From Bugula neritina (Eukaryota; Bryozoa; Gymnolaemata; Cheilostomatida; Bugulidae), in assembly GCA_964035545.1 (NCBI GenBank), contig OZ037768.1:11674741-11738740 (forward strand): a stretch of DNA of 64,000 bases, given 5' to 3'. Below are positions 26,877-38,641 of this stretch, in pieces. Numbering within the stretch: position 1 is the stretch's first letter; each line of letters begins with the position of its first letter. The position numbers and the translations under genes were made by a program. Below the pieces are notes generated by a model that saw nothing but the letters and a program-made list of their open reading frames with translations, was not told where the DNA came from and ran no database searches.

Positions 26877-29435
26877 GGTATATGGCTGCACTAAATAATG
26901 GGTTAAATTAAACAGGCAATGAACTAATTATTATCTATTAGCATATGAGAAAAAATCATTTAATAATTTTCACAGCTATTTTGTGTTGCTATGTGCTGAC
27001 ATCACCAGTGTTGTTTCTAAGCATGTTATGAAGAAAAACAGTATGGTATTCTGTTATAATGATAGTAATCATACTAAGTGTAATGATTAATTTACAGTTA
27101 TTAGGTTAAATGTATTATTGTGTTGCACTTAAATTGATTTAGTTCCTCTTTTAGTTACAGTAAATTATCACTTAAAGCATGTTTATATGCTTTACTAACT
27201 ACTCTGCATGAACAAAGTTTCTGGGTAAATTAATTCTCAAGATAGTGAATCAAAATTTACATTATTTCTTTTTTCATGATTTATCTTAGTGCTACTGAGT
27301 AAAAATTAGTAAAGGGTTTAACACATGTGTGATAGCAATTTAACATGAGTGGTTTTATACAAAACACATGCAACTATTTTTGTTTCCAGCCAAGTTGTGT
27401 TGTGAACAGCAAGTACATTTGATGTCTCAAGCAATATAATCTGATTGGCTTACCACAAGTTTAGACACACACACTAGGCATGTTCACAAGCAAGGTAGAA
27501 AAACTAGCTATTGGATACACAAATATTATATAAGAAACATATCAGTTTTGTCAATAGACTTCCACCTAAACGTTTCTGCTATATTACAAAATCACCCAAG
27601 TTCACATCAACCTTCACACTTTTAATTCTTGTAAACTAGTAACCACCAGGTAAGGTAGGACATATTTTGTTAGATATGGCTTTTAAATACTAGTTGTAAC
27701 TACAAGCACATGATATGAAGCAGTTGTCCTTTACTTTAGGTACTAATCTGAGATAGGTTTCATAAAGCATGACTGGAATTTGTTTATTCATCACATGAAT
27801 GAGTGAAATTGTGAAGAAAAGGAAAAGGAGGACAATCATAAATGTTTTCTCTCACTAATACGAAAATACAATAGTCTATAGTATTTCAGCAACCAGTAGT
27901 GTAGTAATCAATATCACACCCTTCCTACACCTTTAAAACTTATTAAAAGCATGATATTGCACATTTGTATTATAAGCCAGCACTAACTATAATAAGATTC
28001 TAAAATAATCAGTTATGCATGTATATATAACCCTAGAAGTGCCCAGCACAGCGTTAGCTGGCCCAAAATATGCTTGGACCAGATTTTGGTGGCCCTTACG
28101 TAGGCATGCTCATTGGCTAGTACTAATAGGGTAGTATTAGATATGGTTCTTGTGATTAAACAGATGAGTAACGTTTACTATTTTGTTTCAAATAAGCCTA
28201 GTATGTATTAGTAGAACAGAATATATAGTTGCAATGCAAAAACTGATTGTCCTAGGAATAATACTTTCTAGTCACACCCAAGTTAATGAATTGATGGGGT
28301 GGCCAGGCTGTATGCATGGAAGTTCGAAATTAGTGAGAAAATGTTGCTCTTCCTTCTTATTAGTACAAAAAAATATATAATGGCAATTTCCCTTTACAAT
28401 TAAGCAGGAAATCTGATGCATACAGTTGCTTCTATTAATTTCAAAAGTACTTGATATGGTCTACACTCTATCGTGACATAGTCTTTGATATCATCATTAA
28501 CTTTTTCAATGTTTTACCTTTAAAAATGTGTCATATAACTTCTCTAGTAGCAGTAGATCATGAGTTAATGCAGGTGACGTTGATGTCTGCTATACCATGT
28601 ACTTACCTGAACATTTGTTTACCAATGAAACTGGTGGGGCTTGCTTGTAAGGTCAAAGATATGTAAACAAAATAGGATTCATTTAGTACTACAGAAGGAC
28701 ATTAGTATTGTATTAGATAATTCCTTGCATTTACACTAGCATGTTGGATTGTAAGCAAGTAAGTGCTTGTTGTTCCAGTCTTATTGTTAAAGCAGTCTTG
28801 TGACATAATTATATGTGACATTATGACATGAGGCAAACCCACACATTATTACTTCTCATTAAGCTATTATATGTATGCATTGTATACATTAGCTATTCAA
28901 CTACTGCCAACAAAATCATGTTGTGTTTTTGTAATTCTGTGTTGGCGATATGCCATGCCGGGTGTGTATGAACTTTTGTCAGCTGGTAAGTTTAGTATGA
29001 GAAATCAAATTGTAAATAACTCCTAAGTAGGACACTGAAGGACATTTTGCTGTCAGAAGATTATGGTGAAAATATATATAATAAGTATAATGATGTCATA
29101 ATAAATACTCAAGCAAAAAGACAATATAATGGCCCAAAATAATAAATTTTTGGTGTATTGTGTTTCAATTCACAAACACATTTCCTTAGTGCAACATTAT
29201 TACAAATACATTAAATATGCTTATATTAATACACCATAATGGCTTCATAAAATGACAATTTTGAAAAAAAGAAACCAAGCTAACTATGGCTTCAAATCTT
29301 AAAGTTTCTTTTTTGAGGAAGAGGTAAAAAGGCTCTACTCTGGTTACAAACTGCTGAGCTAGTTTTCTGTATTCACATGAATGAGCAATGAGCATAGTTA
29401 CGTATAGCATTAACCTTTTCAGCCAGATTATAGAC
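26877..29435. other. Intergenic region upstream of CAP gene
   Basis: About 2.5 kb without a recognised gene; only short open frames lacking family features. The CAP-gene promoter should lie just above 26,876. A locally GC-richer patch near 28,040-28,110 is unexplained. Confidence 0.5.
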
Positions 29436-29440
29436 ACTAT

Positions 29441-29747
29441 TGTTGTGTTCTTGTTATTTATGTTAAACAAGAGTAAACAGTAAGATTAAGCACGTATAAG
29501 TAAGATTGGCTGTAGAGTAGAATGTATGACTGTATTGTATTGAAGCTAACAAGTAACTGACATAAAAATACATGTAGATAAACAGTGACAGAATAACAAC
29601 TGGCTTGTATATTGATATGGCAAAAACTGTATATAATGAGTTTAAACAAATAGACATTAGAATAAAAAGTAACCGAGCACATAAAATGTGGTATGTCATA
29701 ATATGCATATATGTGGTGTATTGACAAGGCTAGTTCAATACATAGCA
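29441..29747 (-). repeat. 3' LTR of the gypsy element
   Basis: 307 bp; on the element strand it begins TG and ends CA. Identical to the LTR at 32479-32785 by direct reading. Preceded on the element strand by the polypurine tract at 29748-29759. Confidence 0.95.
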
Positions 29748-29776
29748 CTCCTCCCTCACAAATTTAGACTTAAGAG

Positions 29777-30000
29777 TTATGGCTTGTACCAATCTGGCTG
29801 TCTGCGCTCTCTGGTTGGATAGCGCCTCTCATGAGGATGGACAATATTATTATCAGCTTGGGGTGTGTTGGGTACCACTGATTTGTTCATATTTGTAAAT
29901 GGAAGGCGAATTTGAAGCTGATTAGCATGCCTCTTCCAGTTGCCACTGTCTGTTTGTACTATGTAGATAGCATTTCCTTGTTTTTGAAGCGTAAGCCACT
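29777..30000 (-). pseudogene. Remnant of gypsy integrase C-terminus
   Basis: In a different frame from the gag-pol ORF, the last part of integrase is readable: IYIVQTDSGNWKRHANQL, then a basic tail ending RRQPDWYKP before the stop at 29777. The WKRHANQL motif is typical of the integrase C-terminal region of gypsy elements. The zinc-binding and catalytic domains of integrase are absent. The deletion joint lies at about 29,985-30,010. Confidence 0.75.
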
Positions 30001-32435
30001 GGAACTTCTCCCTGATCAGTATCCTGCGAGAGAACAACTCCTAATCCATAGGATGACGCATCGGCTGCAAGAATTAGGGGTTTTGTCTCATCATAGTGTG
30101 TCAGGCTAGTAGCATTGATAATGCTATTCTTCAGCTGGGTAAAGGCTTGTTCACATTCATTTGACCATGTGAATGTGGTATCATTCTTGAGGAGCTTGTA
30201 CAGTGGAGCTGCTTTATCCGCAAGATTAGAGATGAAGCGCCCATAGTAGTTAACCTTTCCTAGAAATGCTTGCAGTTGGTGCAAGTCCTGTGGTCGAGGT
30301 AATTGAGAGAGAGCTGCCATGGAAGCAGCTGTTGGTCGTTTGCCACCCTTGTCGATGGTGTGACCCAGATACTCTACAGAGTGCTTGAAGAATTCACACT
30401 TGTCTAATCGTATTCGAAAACCATGCTCTTGAAGTGTTGAAAGCAGGTTTGTCAGATTAGTCCAGTGTTCTTCCTCCGTTTTACCAGTAATGATTAAATC
30501 ATCAAGGTATGCAGCAACTCCTGGTAATTTTTGAGTCAAGGTATCCATACACCGTTGAAACTGAGCTGGACCAGGGGCAATTCCAAAGCACATTCTATTA
30601 TATTGGTATAATCCGAATGGAGTGTTTATCACACACAGCTGTTTGGCATCATCTTCTAGCTCAAGTTGTAGGTAAGCATCAGCCAAGTCAAGTTTGGTGA
30701 AGAATTTACCTCCTCTAAGCCTGTTCATTAAATCATCCAGTTTTGGTAGTGGATGCTGATCTATGGAGATGCACTGATTGAGTCGCTTGAAATCTCCACA
30801 GATGCGAACTTTGCCAGACGGCTTGGTAACCACTACTATAGGAGCGGCCCAGTTACTGAAGTTAATACGTTGTATGACACCTTCAGCTTCAAGCCTGTTT
30901 AATTCAGCCCTAGTGGCCTCATGTTGAGAATAGGGGATTTCTCTAGGTTTAGAAAAACAAGGTTTCTGTTCTGATTTGAGGTAAATTGGTACTTTGAATG
31001 TTTTACAATGTCCTATTCCAGGTTTGAAAACATCGGGATATTTTGTTGTGAGAACTTTGACCTTGGTATCAACATTGTGTACTGCGTTAGTAACCTCGGT
31101 GTCACTGTCTACAGCAGATAGACCCTGTTGTGATAGTCCAAAACTGTCACTCCAGTTTACACCCAGTAAGTTGACACCTTCATCTGAGTCTACTATTAAT
31201 AATCGAAGATTGTTTTTTGTAGTCTGACCAATAGTTACTGTTACATAGCATTCACCACGTACCTGCATAGCGGTATTTCCATATGAATGAAGGGTCATGT
31301 CTGTCTGTTGATATGGTGGAGAGCCTAGGGCTTCGTAGCCTTTGTTCCCTACCATAGAACAAGTAGCGCCTGTGTCCCACTGAAATTGTGTTTGTTTGTT
31401 GTTCACAGTAGTGTTAATCCATATTTGTTTCCCCTTGCGTTCATATATATTGTAAACACTACTTGAAGATTCTTCTACGAAGTGAGAGTTGTTCCCACTT
31501 GATTTTGATGAAGTTTTGCAGACGCTAGAAATATGTCCTGTTTTGTTGCACAGCTTACATTGTTTGTTACGGAGAGGACATTGTTTACGATCGTGGCTAA
31601 TGTAGCATTGTGGACACGATTTCAACTTGGAAGGCTGTGTTGGCATAGCAGTCTGGTTTTCAGACTTGTGAAATTGTGGTCTCTTGCCCTGACTACCTTT
31701 GTTTTGACGTTTGTATGTTGAGGACATTTGATTTGTGGTAACAGGTGTAGAGGTCTCACCCTTCAAAACTTTATCAGTTTCTGCTGTTTGAATGTATGTA
31801 GCTGCCTTCTTTAACACATTTTCCAGTGTAGGATCTGGATCCAATAAGCATTGTCTACGTACATCAGCATGTGGAGTTTCTTTAATAATTATGTCACGGA
31901 TTTGATCATCAACATAACTTTCACCACAGTCTTCCTTTTTACAGGTAAAATTGCAGTTACGAGCTAAACCCCGTAAATCAGCTGCCCAATCTGAGTATGA
32001 CTGGTTAGGTTTCATTTTACAGTTATAAAACTGATATCTAGCTGCTTGCACATGTTTTGTTTCAATAAAATGTGTGCTAAGCTTACCTGCTAGATTATCG
32101 AACGACATGGTAGTTATGTCCTCCGAGCCATACAGTTTTGTCAGCAATTCATAACATTCTGAGCCAATCCATGAAAGTAAGCAAGCTCGTTTTTGTTCAC
32201 TGTCACTTACGTTGTAAACGGTAAAGTGCTGATTGAGCCGCTGTAAATACTGAGTCCATGATTCCTTGTCTCTGTCATAAGAGTCGAATCTAGGCACAGT
32301 TACAGATTTATTTTGTGCAGGTTCACCAGGCTTTACAGCTGTAGTAAATTGTCCCAGTATTTGAGCGAATTGCTCCATCTGCTGCTGCTGTTGTTGCTGC
32401 ATTGTTGTTATAAGTTGTTTTATAACTTCCTCCAT
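29922..32435 (-). CDS. Gypsy gag-pol, truncated in RNase H
   Basis: An 837-codon frame. Gag covers about residues 1-270, starting with a glutamine run. Two CCHC-type knuckles follow at about 274-306; the first is an atypical CX2CX3HX4C and the second a canonical CX2CX4HX4C. The aspartic protease has DTGA at 354-357. Reverse transcriptase has the active-site YLDD at 643-646, and RNase H starts with AADASSYGLG near 791-799. RNase H breaks off at about residue 815, where a deletion joins it out of frame to the C-terminal end of integrase. The order gag-PR-RT-RH and the RT sequence place it in Ty3/gypsy. The product could still be made but lacks integrase. Confidence 0.92.
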   Translation of the reverse strand: MEEVIKQLITTMQQQQQQQMEQFAQILGQFTTAVKPGEPAQNKSVTVPRFDSYDRDKESWTQYLQRLNQHFTVYNVSDSEQKRACLLSWIGSECYELLTKLYGSEDITTMSFDNLAGKLSTHFIETKHVQAARYQFYNCKMKPNQSYSDWAADLRGLARNCNFTCKKEDCGESYVDDQIRDIIIKETPHADVRRQCLLDPDPTLENVLKKAATYIQTAETDKVLKGETSTPVTTNQMSSTYKRQNKGSQGKRPQFHKSENQTAMPTQPSKLKSCPQCYISHDRKQCPLRNKQCKLCNKTGHISSVCKTSSKSSGNNSHFVEESSSSVYNIYERKGKQIWINTTVNNKQTQFQWDTGATCSMVGNKGYEALGSPPYQQTDMTLHSYGNTAMQVRGECYVTVTIGQTTKNNLRLLIVDSDEGVNLLGVNWSDSFGLSQQGLSAVDSDTEVTNAVHNVDTKVKVLTTKYPDVFKPGIGHCKTFKVPIYLKSEQKPCFSKPREIPYSQHEATRAELNRLEAEGVIQRINFSNWAAPIVVVTKPSGKVRICGDFKRLNQCISIDQHPLPKLDDLMNRLRGGKFFTKLDLADAYLQLELEDDAKQLCVINTPFGLYQYNRMCFGIAPGPAQFQRCMDTLTQKLPGVAAYLDDLIITGKTEEEHWTNLTNLLSTLQEHGFRIRLDKCEFFKHSVEYLGHTIDKGGKRPTAASMAALSQLPRPQDLHQLQAFLGKVNYYGRFISNLADKAAPLYKLLKNDTTFTWSNECEQAFTQLKNSIINATSLTHYDETKPLILAADASSYGLGVVLSQDTDQGEVPVAYASKTRKCYLHSTNRQWQLEEAC

Positions 32436-32458
32436 TTCAAAATGATATGGTTGTATTT

Positions 32459-32476
32459 ATCCCACTTCTGACACCA
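32459..32476 (-). other. Primer-binding site (tRNA-Leu-like)
   Basis: On the element strand the site reads TGGTGTCAGAAGTGGGAT. It is complementary to a tRNA 3' end closing ...TCTGACACCA, which matches the acceptor end typical of animal tRNA-Leu. Located two bases inside the 5' LTR. Confidence 0.75.
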
Positions 32477-32478
32477 GT

Positions 32479-32785
32479 TGTTGTGTTCTTGTTATTTATG
32501 TTAAACAAGAGTAAACAGTAAGATTAAGCACGTATAAGTAAGATTGGCTGTAGAGTAGAATGTATGACTGTATTGTATTGAAGCTAACAAGTAACTGACA
32601 TAAAAATACATGTAGATAAACAGTGACAGAATAACAACTGGCTTGTATATTGATATGGCAAAAACTGTATATAATGAGTTTAAACAAATAGACATTAGAA
32701 TAAAAAGTAACCGAGCACATAAAATGTGGTATGTCATAATATGCATATATGTGGTGTATTGACAAGGCTAGTTCAATACATAGCA
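32479..32785 (-). repeat. 5' LTR of the gypsy element
   Basis: 307 bp, identical to 29441-29747. Should carry the element's promoter. The primer-binding site lies two bases inside its inner edge. Confidence 0.95.
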
Positions 32786-32790
32786 ACTAT

Positions 32791-33524
32791 CCAAAGTAGC
32801 ATTGCAGTAATTAGACAGCATGCTCTATGGCTCTATAGCCTCTAAAGTCTAGTGGTGTTACAACCTGCAGCCACCAGTCAACACCAGTACTAACGTAAAT
32901 CCTCAATCTAAGTGTAATTCTACTATTTTGACTGCCTGCTTCTGCCAGTGAACGTTTTGTAAAATCTTTCATGTTTTAACTTACTCAGATAGTTTGAATA
33001 GATCCTATGTTAGATCAATCATTTTCAGATGACACATTTTCGAAAGTTGCTAAGCACAAATTAAAAAATTTCAAACAACAACCTTGATGTTACTATAAGC
33101 TGCGTGATCAAGCATTTTTATTGTTTATGATATCAATATAATTATCAATAGTTAGCTAAGCACACACATTGTACTAAGTGTTACAAATACTCATCTAGTT
33201 GATAGCTGCAATATTGTTTAGTGATAAAATGTTATAACTATGGTATGTATACAGAGGTGTACCATGTGCAGTAATGTTTTATGATTACCATTAATATAAT
33301 TATTCTTATGCTGAATAAAATTACTGAATGACTAAATGCACCTTAAAAACTCTGTAAGTTGAGGTGAATTGCATTACAGTAAGCAGTTATTGTGCACAAC
33401 TACCTAATTAGCTTTTTAATCTGTTTTGTTATTTTAGTCAACTATTTTTCCATGTTGCCATGAATGCTTATATAGTAATTTTTCAGATGTGCAAAATAAT
33501 TTTTTTGAATTAGCAATTGACATA
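32791..33524. other. Host spacer between the two mobile elements
   Basis: AT-rich non-coding DNA between the gypsy element and the left end of the large transposon. No gene recognised. Confidence 0.6.
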
Positions 33525-33533
33525 TAAAAGATG
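33525..33533. repeat. Left target-site duplication of the giant transposon
   Basis: taaaagatg, matching 56367-56375 exactly. 8 or 9 bp depending on where the element's terminal base is placed. Confidence 0.75.
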
Positions 33534-33618
33534 AGGTAGGTGCAGTAATGGAGATATTGGAAATCACATATAAAAATTTACTATACAACATTTTCATTTT
33601 CTCCACATTATGTTATAT

Positions 33619-36600
33619 ATCTACACTTTTGGAGATTTGTTGAAAGTGTTAGACAGAGCCCTATCTGATTATTTTGTTAGATTGTTAGATTGTTGAAAAT
33701 CCAATGCTTTTATATATAAAAAAGTGTTGGAGATTTGTTGAAAGTGTTAGACAGACCCCTATCTGATTATTTTGTTAGATTGTTAGATTGTTGAAAATCC
33801 AATGCTTTTATATATAAAAAAGTGTTGAAGATTTGTTGAAAGTGTTAGACAGAGCCCTATCTGATTATTTTGTTAGATTGTTAGATTGTTGAATATTCAA
33901 TGCTTTTATATATAAAAAAGTGTTGGAGATTTGTTGAAAGTGTTAGACAGAGCCCTATCTGATTATTTTGTTAGATTGTTAGATTGTTGAAAATCCAATG
34001 CTTTTATATATAAAAAAGTGTTGGAGATTTGTTGAAAGTGTTAGACAGAGCCCTATCTGATTATTTTGTTAGATTGTTAGATTGTTGAAAATCCAATGCT
34101 TTTATATATAAAAAAGTGTTGAAGATTTGTTGAAAGTGTTAGACAGAGCCCTATCTGATTATTTTGTTAGATTGTTAGATTGTTGAAAATCCAATGCTTT
34201 TATATATAAAAAAGTGTTGAAGATTTGTTGAAAGTGTTAGACAGAGCCCTATCTGATTATTTTGTTAGATTGTTAGATTGTTGAATATTCAATGCTTTTA
34301 TATATAAAAAAGTGTTGGAGATTTGTTGAAAGTGTTAGACAGAGCCCTATCTGATTATTTTGTTAGATTGTTAGATTGTTGAAAATCCAATGCTTTTATA
34401 TATAAAAAAGTGTTGGAGATTTGTTGAAAGTGTTAGACAGAGCCCTATCTGATTATTTTGTTAGATTGTTAGATTGTTGAAAATCCAATGCTTTTATATA
34501 TAAAAAAGTGTTGAAGATTTGTTGAAAGTGTTAGACAGAGCCCTATCTGATTATTTTGTTAGATTGTTAGATTGTTGAAAATCCAATGCTTTTATATATA
34601 AAAAAGTGTTGGAGATTTGTTGAAAGTGTTAGACAGAGCCCTATCTGATTATTTTGTTAGATTGTTAGATTGTTGAAAATCCAATGCTTTTATATATAAA
34701 AAAGTGTTGAAGATTTGTTGAAAGTGTTAGACAGAGCCCTATCTGATTATTTTGTTAGATTGTTAGATTGTTGAAAATTCAATGCTTTTATATATAAAAA
34801 AGTGTTGGAGATTTGTTGAAAGTGTTAGACAGAGCCCTATCTGATTATTTTGTTAGATTGTTAGATTGTTGAAAATCCAATGCTTTTATATATAAAAAAG
34901 TGTTGGAGATTTGTTGAAAGTGTTAGACAGAGCCCTATCTGATTATTTTGTTAGATTGTTAGATTGTTGAAAATCCAATGCTTTTATATATAAAAAAGTG
35001 TTGGAGATTTGTTGAAAGTGTTAGACAGAGCCCTATCTGATTATTTTGTTAGATTGTTAGATTGTTGAAAATCCAATGCTTTTATATATAAAAAAGTGTT
35101 GAAGATTTGTTGAAAGTGTTAGACAGAGCCCTATCTAATTATTTTGTTAGATTGTTAGATTGTTGAAAATCCAATGCTTTTATATATAAAAAAGTGTTGG
35201 AGATTTGTTGAAAGTGTTAGACAGAGCCCTATCTGATTATTTTGTTAGATTGTTAGATTGTTGAAAATCCAATGCTTTTATATATAAAAAAGTGTTGAAG
35301 ATTTGTTGAAAGTGTTAGACAGAGCCCTATCTGATTATTTTGTTAGATTGTTAGATTGTTGAAAATCCAATGCTTTTATATATAAAAAAGTGTTGGAGAT
35401 TTGTTGAAAGTGTTAGACAGAGCCCTATCTGATTATTTTGTTAGATTGTTAGATTGTTGAAAATCCAATGCTTTTATATATAAAAAAGTGTTGGAGATTT
35501 GTTGAAAGTGTTAGACAGAGCCCTATCTGATTATTTTGTTAGATTGTTAGATTGTTGAAAATCCAATGCTTTTATATATAAAAAAGTGTTGGAGATTTGT
35601 TGAAAGTGTTAGACAGAGCCCTATCTGATTATTTTGTTAGATTGTTAGATTGTTGAAAATCCAATGCTTTTATATATAAAAAAGTGTTGAAGATTTGTTG
35701 AAAGTGTTAGACAGAGCCCTATCTGATTATTTTGTTAGATTGTTAGATTGTTGAAAATCCAATGCTTTTATATATAAAAAAGTGTTGGAGATTTGTTGAA
35801 AGTGTTAAACAGAGCCCTATCTGATTATTTTGTTAGATTGTTAGATTGTTGAAAATCCAATGCTTTTATATATAAAAAAGTGTTGAAGATTTGTTGAAAA
35901 TGTTAGACAGAGCCCTATCTGATTATTTTGTTAGATTGTTAGATTGTTGAAAATCCAATGCTTTTATATATAAAAAAGTGTTGGAGATTTGTTGAAAGTG
36001 TTAGACAGAGCCCTATCTGATTATTTTGTTAGATTGTTAGATTGTTGAAAATCCAATGCTTTTATATATAAAAAAGTGTTGAAGATTTGTTGAAAGTGTT
36101 AGACAGAGCCCTATCTGATTATTTTGTTAGATTGTTAGATTGTTGAAAATTCAATGCTTTTATATATAAAAAAGTGTTGGAGATTTGTTGAAAGTGTTAG
36201 ACAGAGCCCTATCTGATTATTTTGTTAGATTGTTAGATTGTTGAAAATCCAATGCTTTTATATATAAAAAAGTGTTGGAGATTTGTTGAAAGTGTTAGAC
36301 AGAGCCCTATCTGATTATTTTGTTAGATTGTTAGATTGTTGAAAATCCAATGCTTTTATATATAAAAAAGTGTTGAAGATTTGTTGAAAGTGTTAGACAG
36401 AGCCCTATCTGATTATTTTGTTAGATTGTTAGATTGTTGAATATTCAATGCTTTTATATATAAAAAAGTGTTGGAGATTTGTTGAAAGTGTTAGACAGAG
36501 CCCTATCTGATTATTCTGTTAGATTGTTAGATTGTTGAAAATTCAATGCTTTTATATATAAAAAAGTGTTGGAGATTTGTTGAAAGTGTTAGACAGAGCC

Positions 36601-38450
36601 CTATCTGATTATTTTGTTAGATTGTTAGATTGTTGAAAATCCAATGCTTTTATATATAAAAAAGTGTTGAAGATTTGTTGAAAGTGTTAGACAGAGCCCT
36701 ATCTGATTATTTTGTTAGATTGTTAGATTGTTGAAAATTCAATGCTTTTATATATCTACACTTTTGGAGATTTGTTGAAAGTGTTAGACAGAGCCCTATC
36801 TGATTATTTTGTTAGATTGTTAGATTGTTGAAAATCCAATGCTTTTATATATAAAAAAGTGTTGGAGATTTGTTGAAAGTGTTAGACAGAGCCCTATCTG
36901 ATTATTTTGTTAGATTGTTAGATTGTTGAAAATCCAATGCTTTTATATATAAAAAAGTGTTGAAGATTTGTTGAAAGTGTTAGACAGAGCCCTATCTGAT
37001 TATTTTGTTAGATTGTTAGATTGTTGAAAATCCAATGCTTTTATATATAAAAAAGTGTTGAAGATTTGTTGAAAGTGTTAGACAGAGCCCTATCTGATTA
37101 TTTTGTTAGATTGTTAGATTGTTGAAAATTCAATGCTTTTATATATAAAAAAGTGTTGGAGATTTGTTGAAAGTGTTAGACAGAGCCCTATCTGATTATT
37201 TTGTTAGATTGTTAGATTGTTGAAAATCCAATGCTTTTATATATAAAAAAGTGTTGAAGATTTGTTGAAACTGTTAGACAGAGCCCTATCTGATTATTTA
37301 GTTAGATTGTTAGATTGTTGAAAATTCAATGCTTTTATATATCTACACTTTTGGAGATTTGTTGAAAGTGTTAGACAGAGCCCTATCTGATTATTTTGTT
37401 AGATTGTTAGATTGTTGAAAATCCAATGCTTTTATATATAAAAAAGTGTTGAAGATTTGTTGAAAGTGTTAGACAGAGCCCTATCTGAATATTTTGTTAG
37501 ATTGTTAGATTGTTGAAAATTCAATGCTTTTATATATAAAAAAGTGTTGAAGATTTGTTGAAAGTGTTAGACAGTGCCCTATCTGATTATTTTGTTAGAT
37601 TGTTAGATTGTTGAAAATTCAATGCTTTTATATATAAAAAAGTGTTGGAGATTTGTTGAAAGTGTTAGACAGAGCCCTATCTGATTATTTTGTTAGATTG
37701 TTAGATTGTTGAAAATCCAATGCTTTTATATATAAAAAAGTGTTGGAGATTTGTTGAAAGTGTTAGACAGAGCCCTATCTGATTATTTTGTTAGATTGTT
37801 AGATTGTTGAAAATCCAATGCTTTTATATATAAAAAAGTGTTGAAGATTTGTTGAAAGTGTTAGACAGAGCCCTATCTGATTATTTTGTTAGATTGTTAG
37901 ATTGTTGAAAATTCAATGCTTTTATATATAAAAAAGTGTTGGAGATTTGTTGAAAGTGTTAGACAGAGCCCTATCTGATTATTTTGTTAGATTGTTAGAT
38001 GGTTGAAAATCCAATGCTTTTATATATAAAAAAGTGTTGAAGATTTGTTGAAAGTGTTAGACAGAGCCCTATCTGATTATTTTGTTAGATTGTTAGATTG
38101 TTGAAAATCCAATGCTTTTATATATAAAAAAGTGTTGAAGATTTGTTGAAAGTGTTAGGCAGAGCCCTATCTGATTATTTTGTTAGATTGTTAGATTGTT
38201 GAAAATTCAATGCTTTTATATATAAAAAAGTGTTGGAGATTTGTTGAAAGTGTTAGACAGAGCCCTATCTGATTATTTTGTTAGATTGTTAGATTGTTGA
38301 AAATCCAATGCTTTTATATATAAAAAAGTGTTGAAGATTTGTTGAAAGTGTTAGACAGAGCCCTATCAAATTATTTTGTTAGGTTGTTAGATTGTTGGAA
38401 ATTCAATGCTTTTATATATCTACACTTTCAGAGATTTGTTGAAAGTGTTT
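33619..38450 (+). repeat. Left 98-bp tandem array (about 49 units)
   Basis: Units start at regular 98-bp steps (gtgttggag or gtgttgaag at 33724, 33822, 33920, 34018 and so on). Each holds gacagagccctatctgatta, three spaced ttgttagattg-like words and a ttttatatataaaaaa block. Units differ at a few fixed positions (ggag/gaag, aaatcc/aaattc/atattc). Near the two ends and at about 36,755 and 37,340 a variant has tatatctacactttt in place of the A-run. No coding potential. Orientation is opposite to the right array. Confidence 0.97.
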
Positions 38451-38641
38451 GTACATTGTTTTTTCCTGCAATGTATTTGTTGAATGCTTCTATGCTGTGA
38501 AGCCGATCATTTCATGCTTCCATTCAATTAAAAATAGTCATAACACTAATTTTTTTGACATTTTGAGCATTTAATAATTTAATTGCTAAAATATAAAAAA
38601 TACATTACTCTAAATAGCATCAATGTAAAACAACTCATCCT
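38451..38641. other. Spacer between left array and P-loop gene stop
   Basis: AT-rich 3' flank of the minus-strand P-loop gene; nothing else recognised. Confidence 0.5.

Larger units (their letters stand above)
29436..32790 (-). mobile_element. Ty3/gypsy LTR retrotransposon, internally deleted, with 5-bp TSD
   Basis: Minus-oriented LTR element spanning 29441-32785, flanked by ACTAT at 29436-29440 and 32786-32790. The two 307-bp LTRs look identical base for base, implying very recent insertion. Next to the 5' LTR is a tRNA primer site beginning TGGTGTCAGAAGTGGGA. Next to the 3' LTR is a purine tract (GTGAGGGAGGAG on the element strand). Gag, protease and reverse transcriptase are open. Most of RNase H and integrase is missing, so the copy cannot be autonomous. 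Confidence 0.95.

Noticed and set aside
29186-29470. 94-codon minus-strand frame next to the gypsy LTR
   Set aside because: It crosses the LTR boundary and target duplication and shows no recognisable domain.
29458-29748. 96- and 81-codon open frames repeated at 32496-32786
   Set aside because: They lie within the two identical LTRs and resemble no protein; shadows of non-coding LTR sequence.
33619-38450. CRISPR array
   Set aside because: Units are contiguous 98-bp tandem repeats without unique spacers, in an animal genome between transposon ends.
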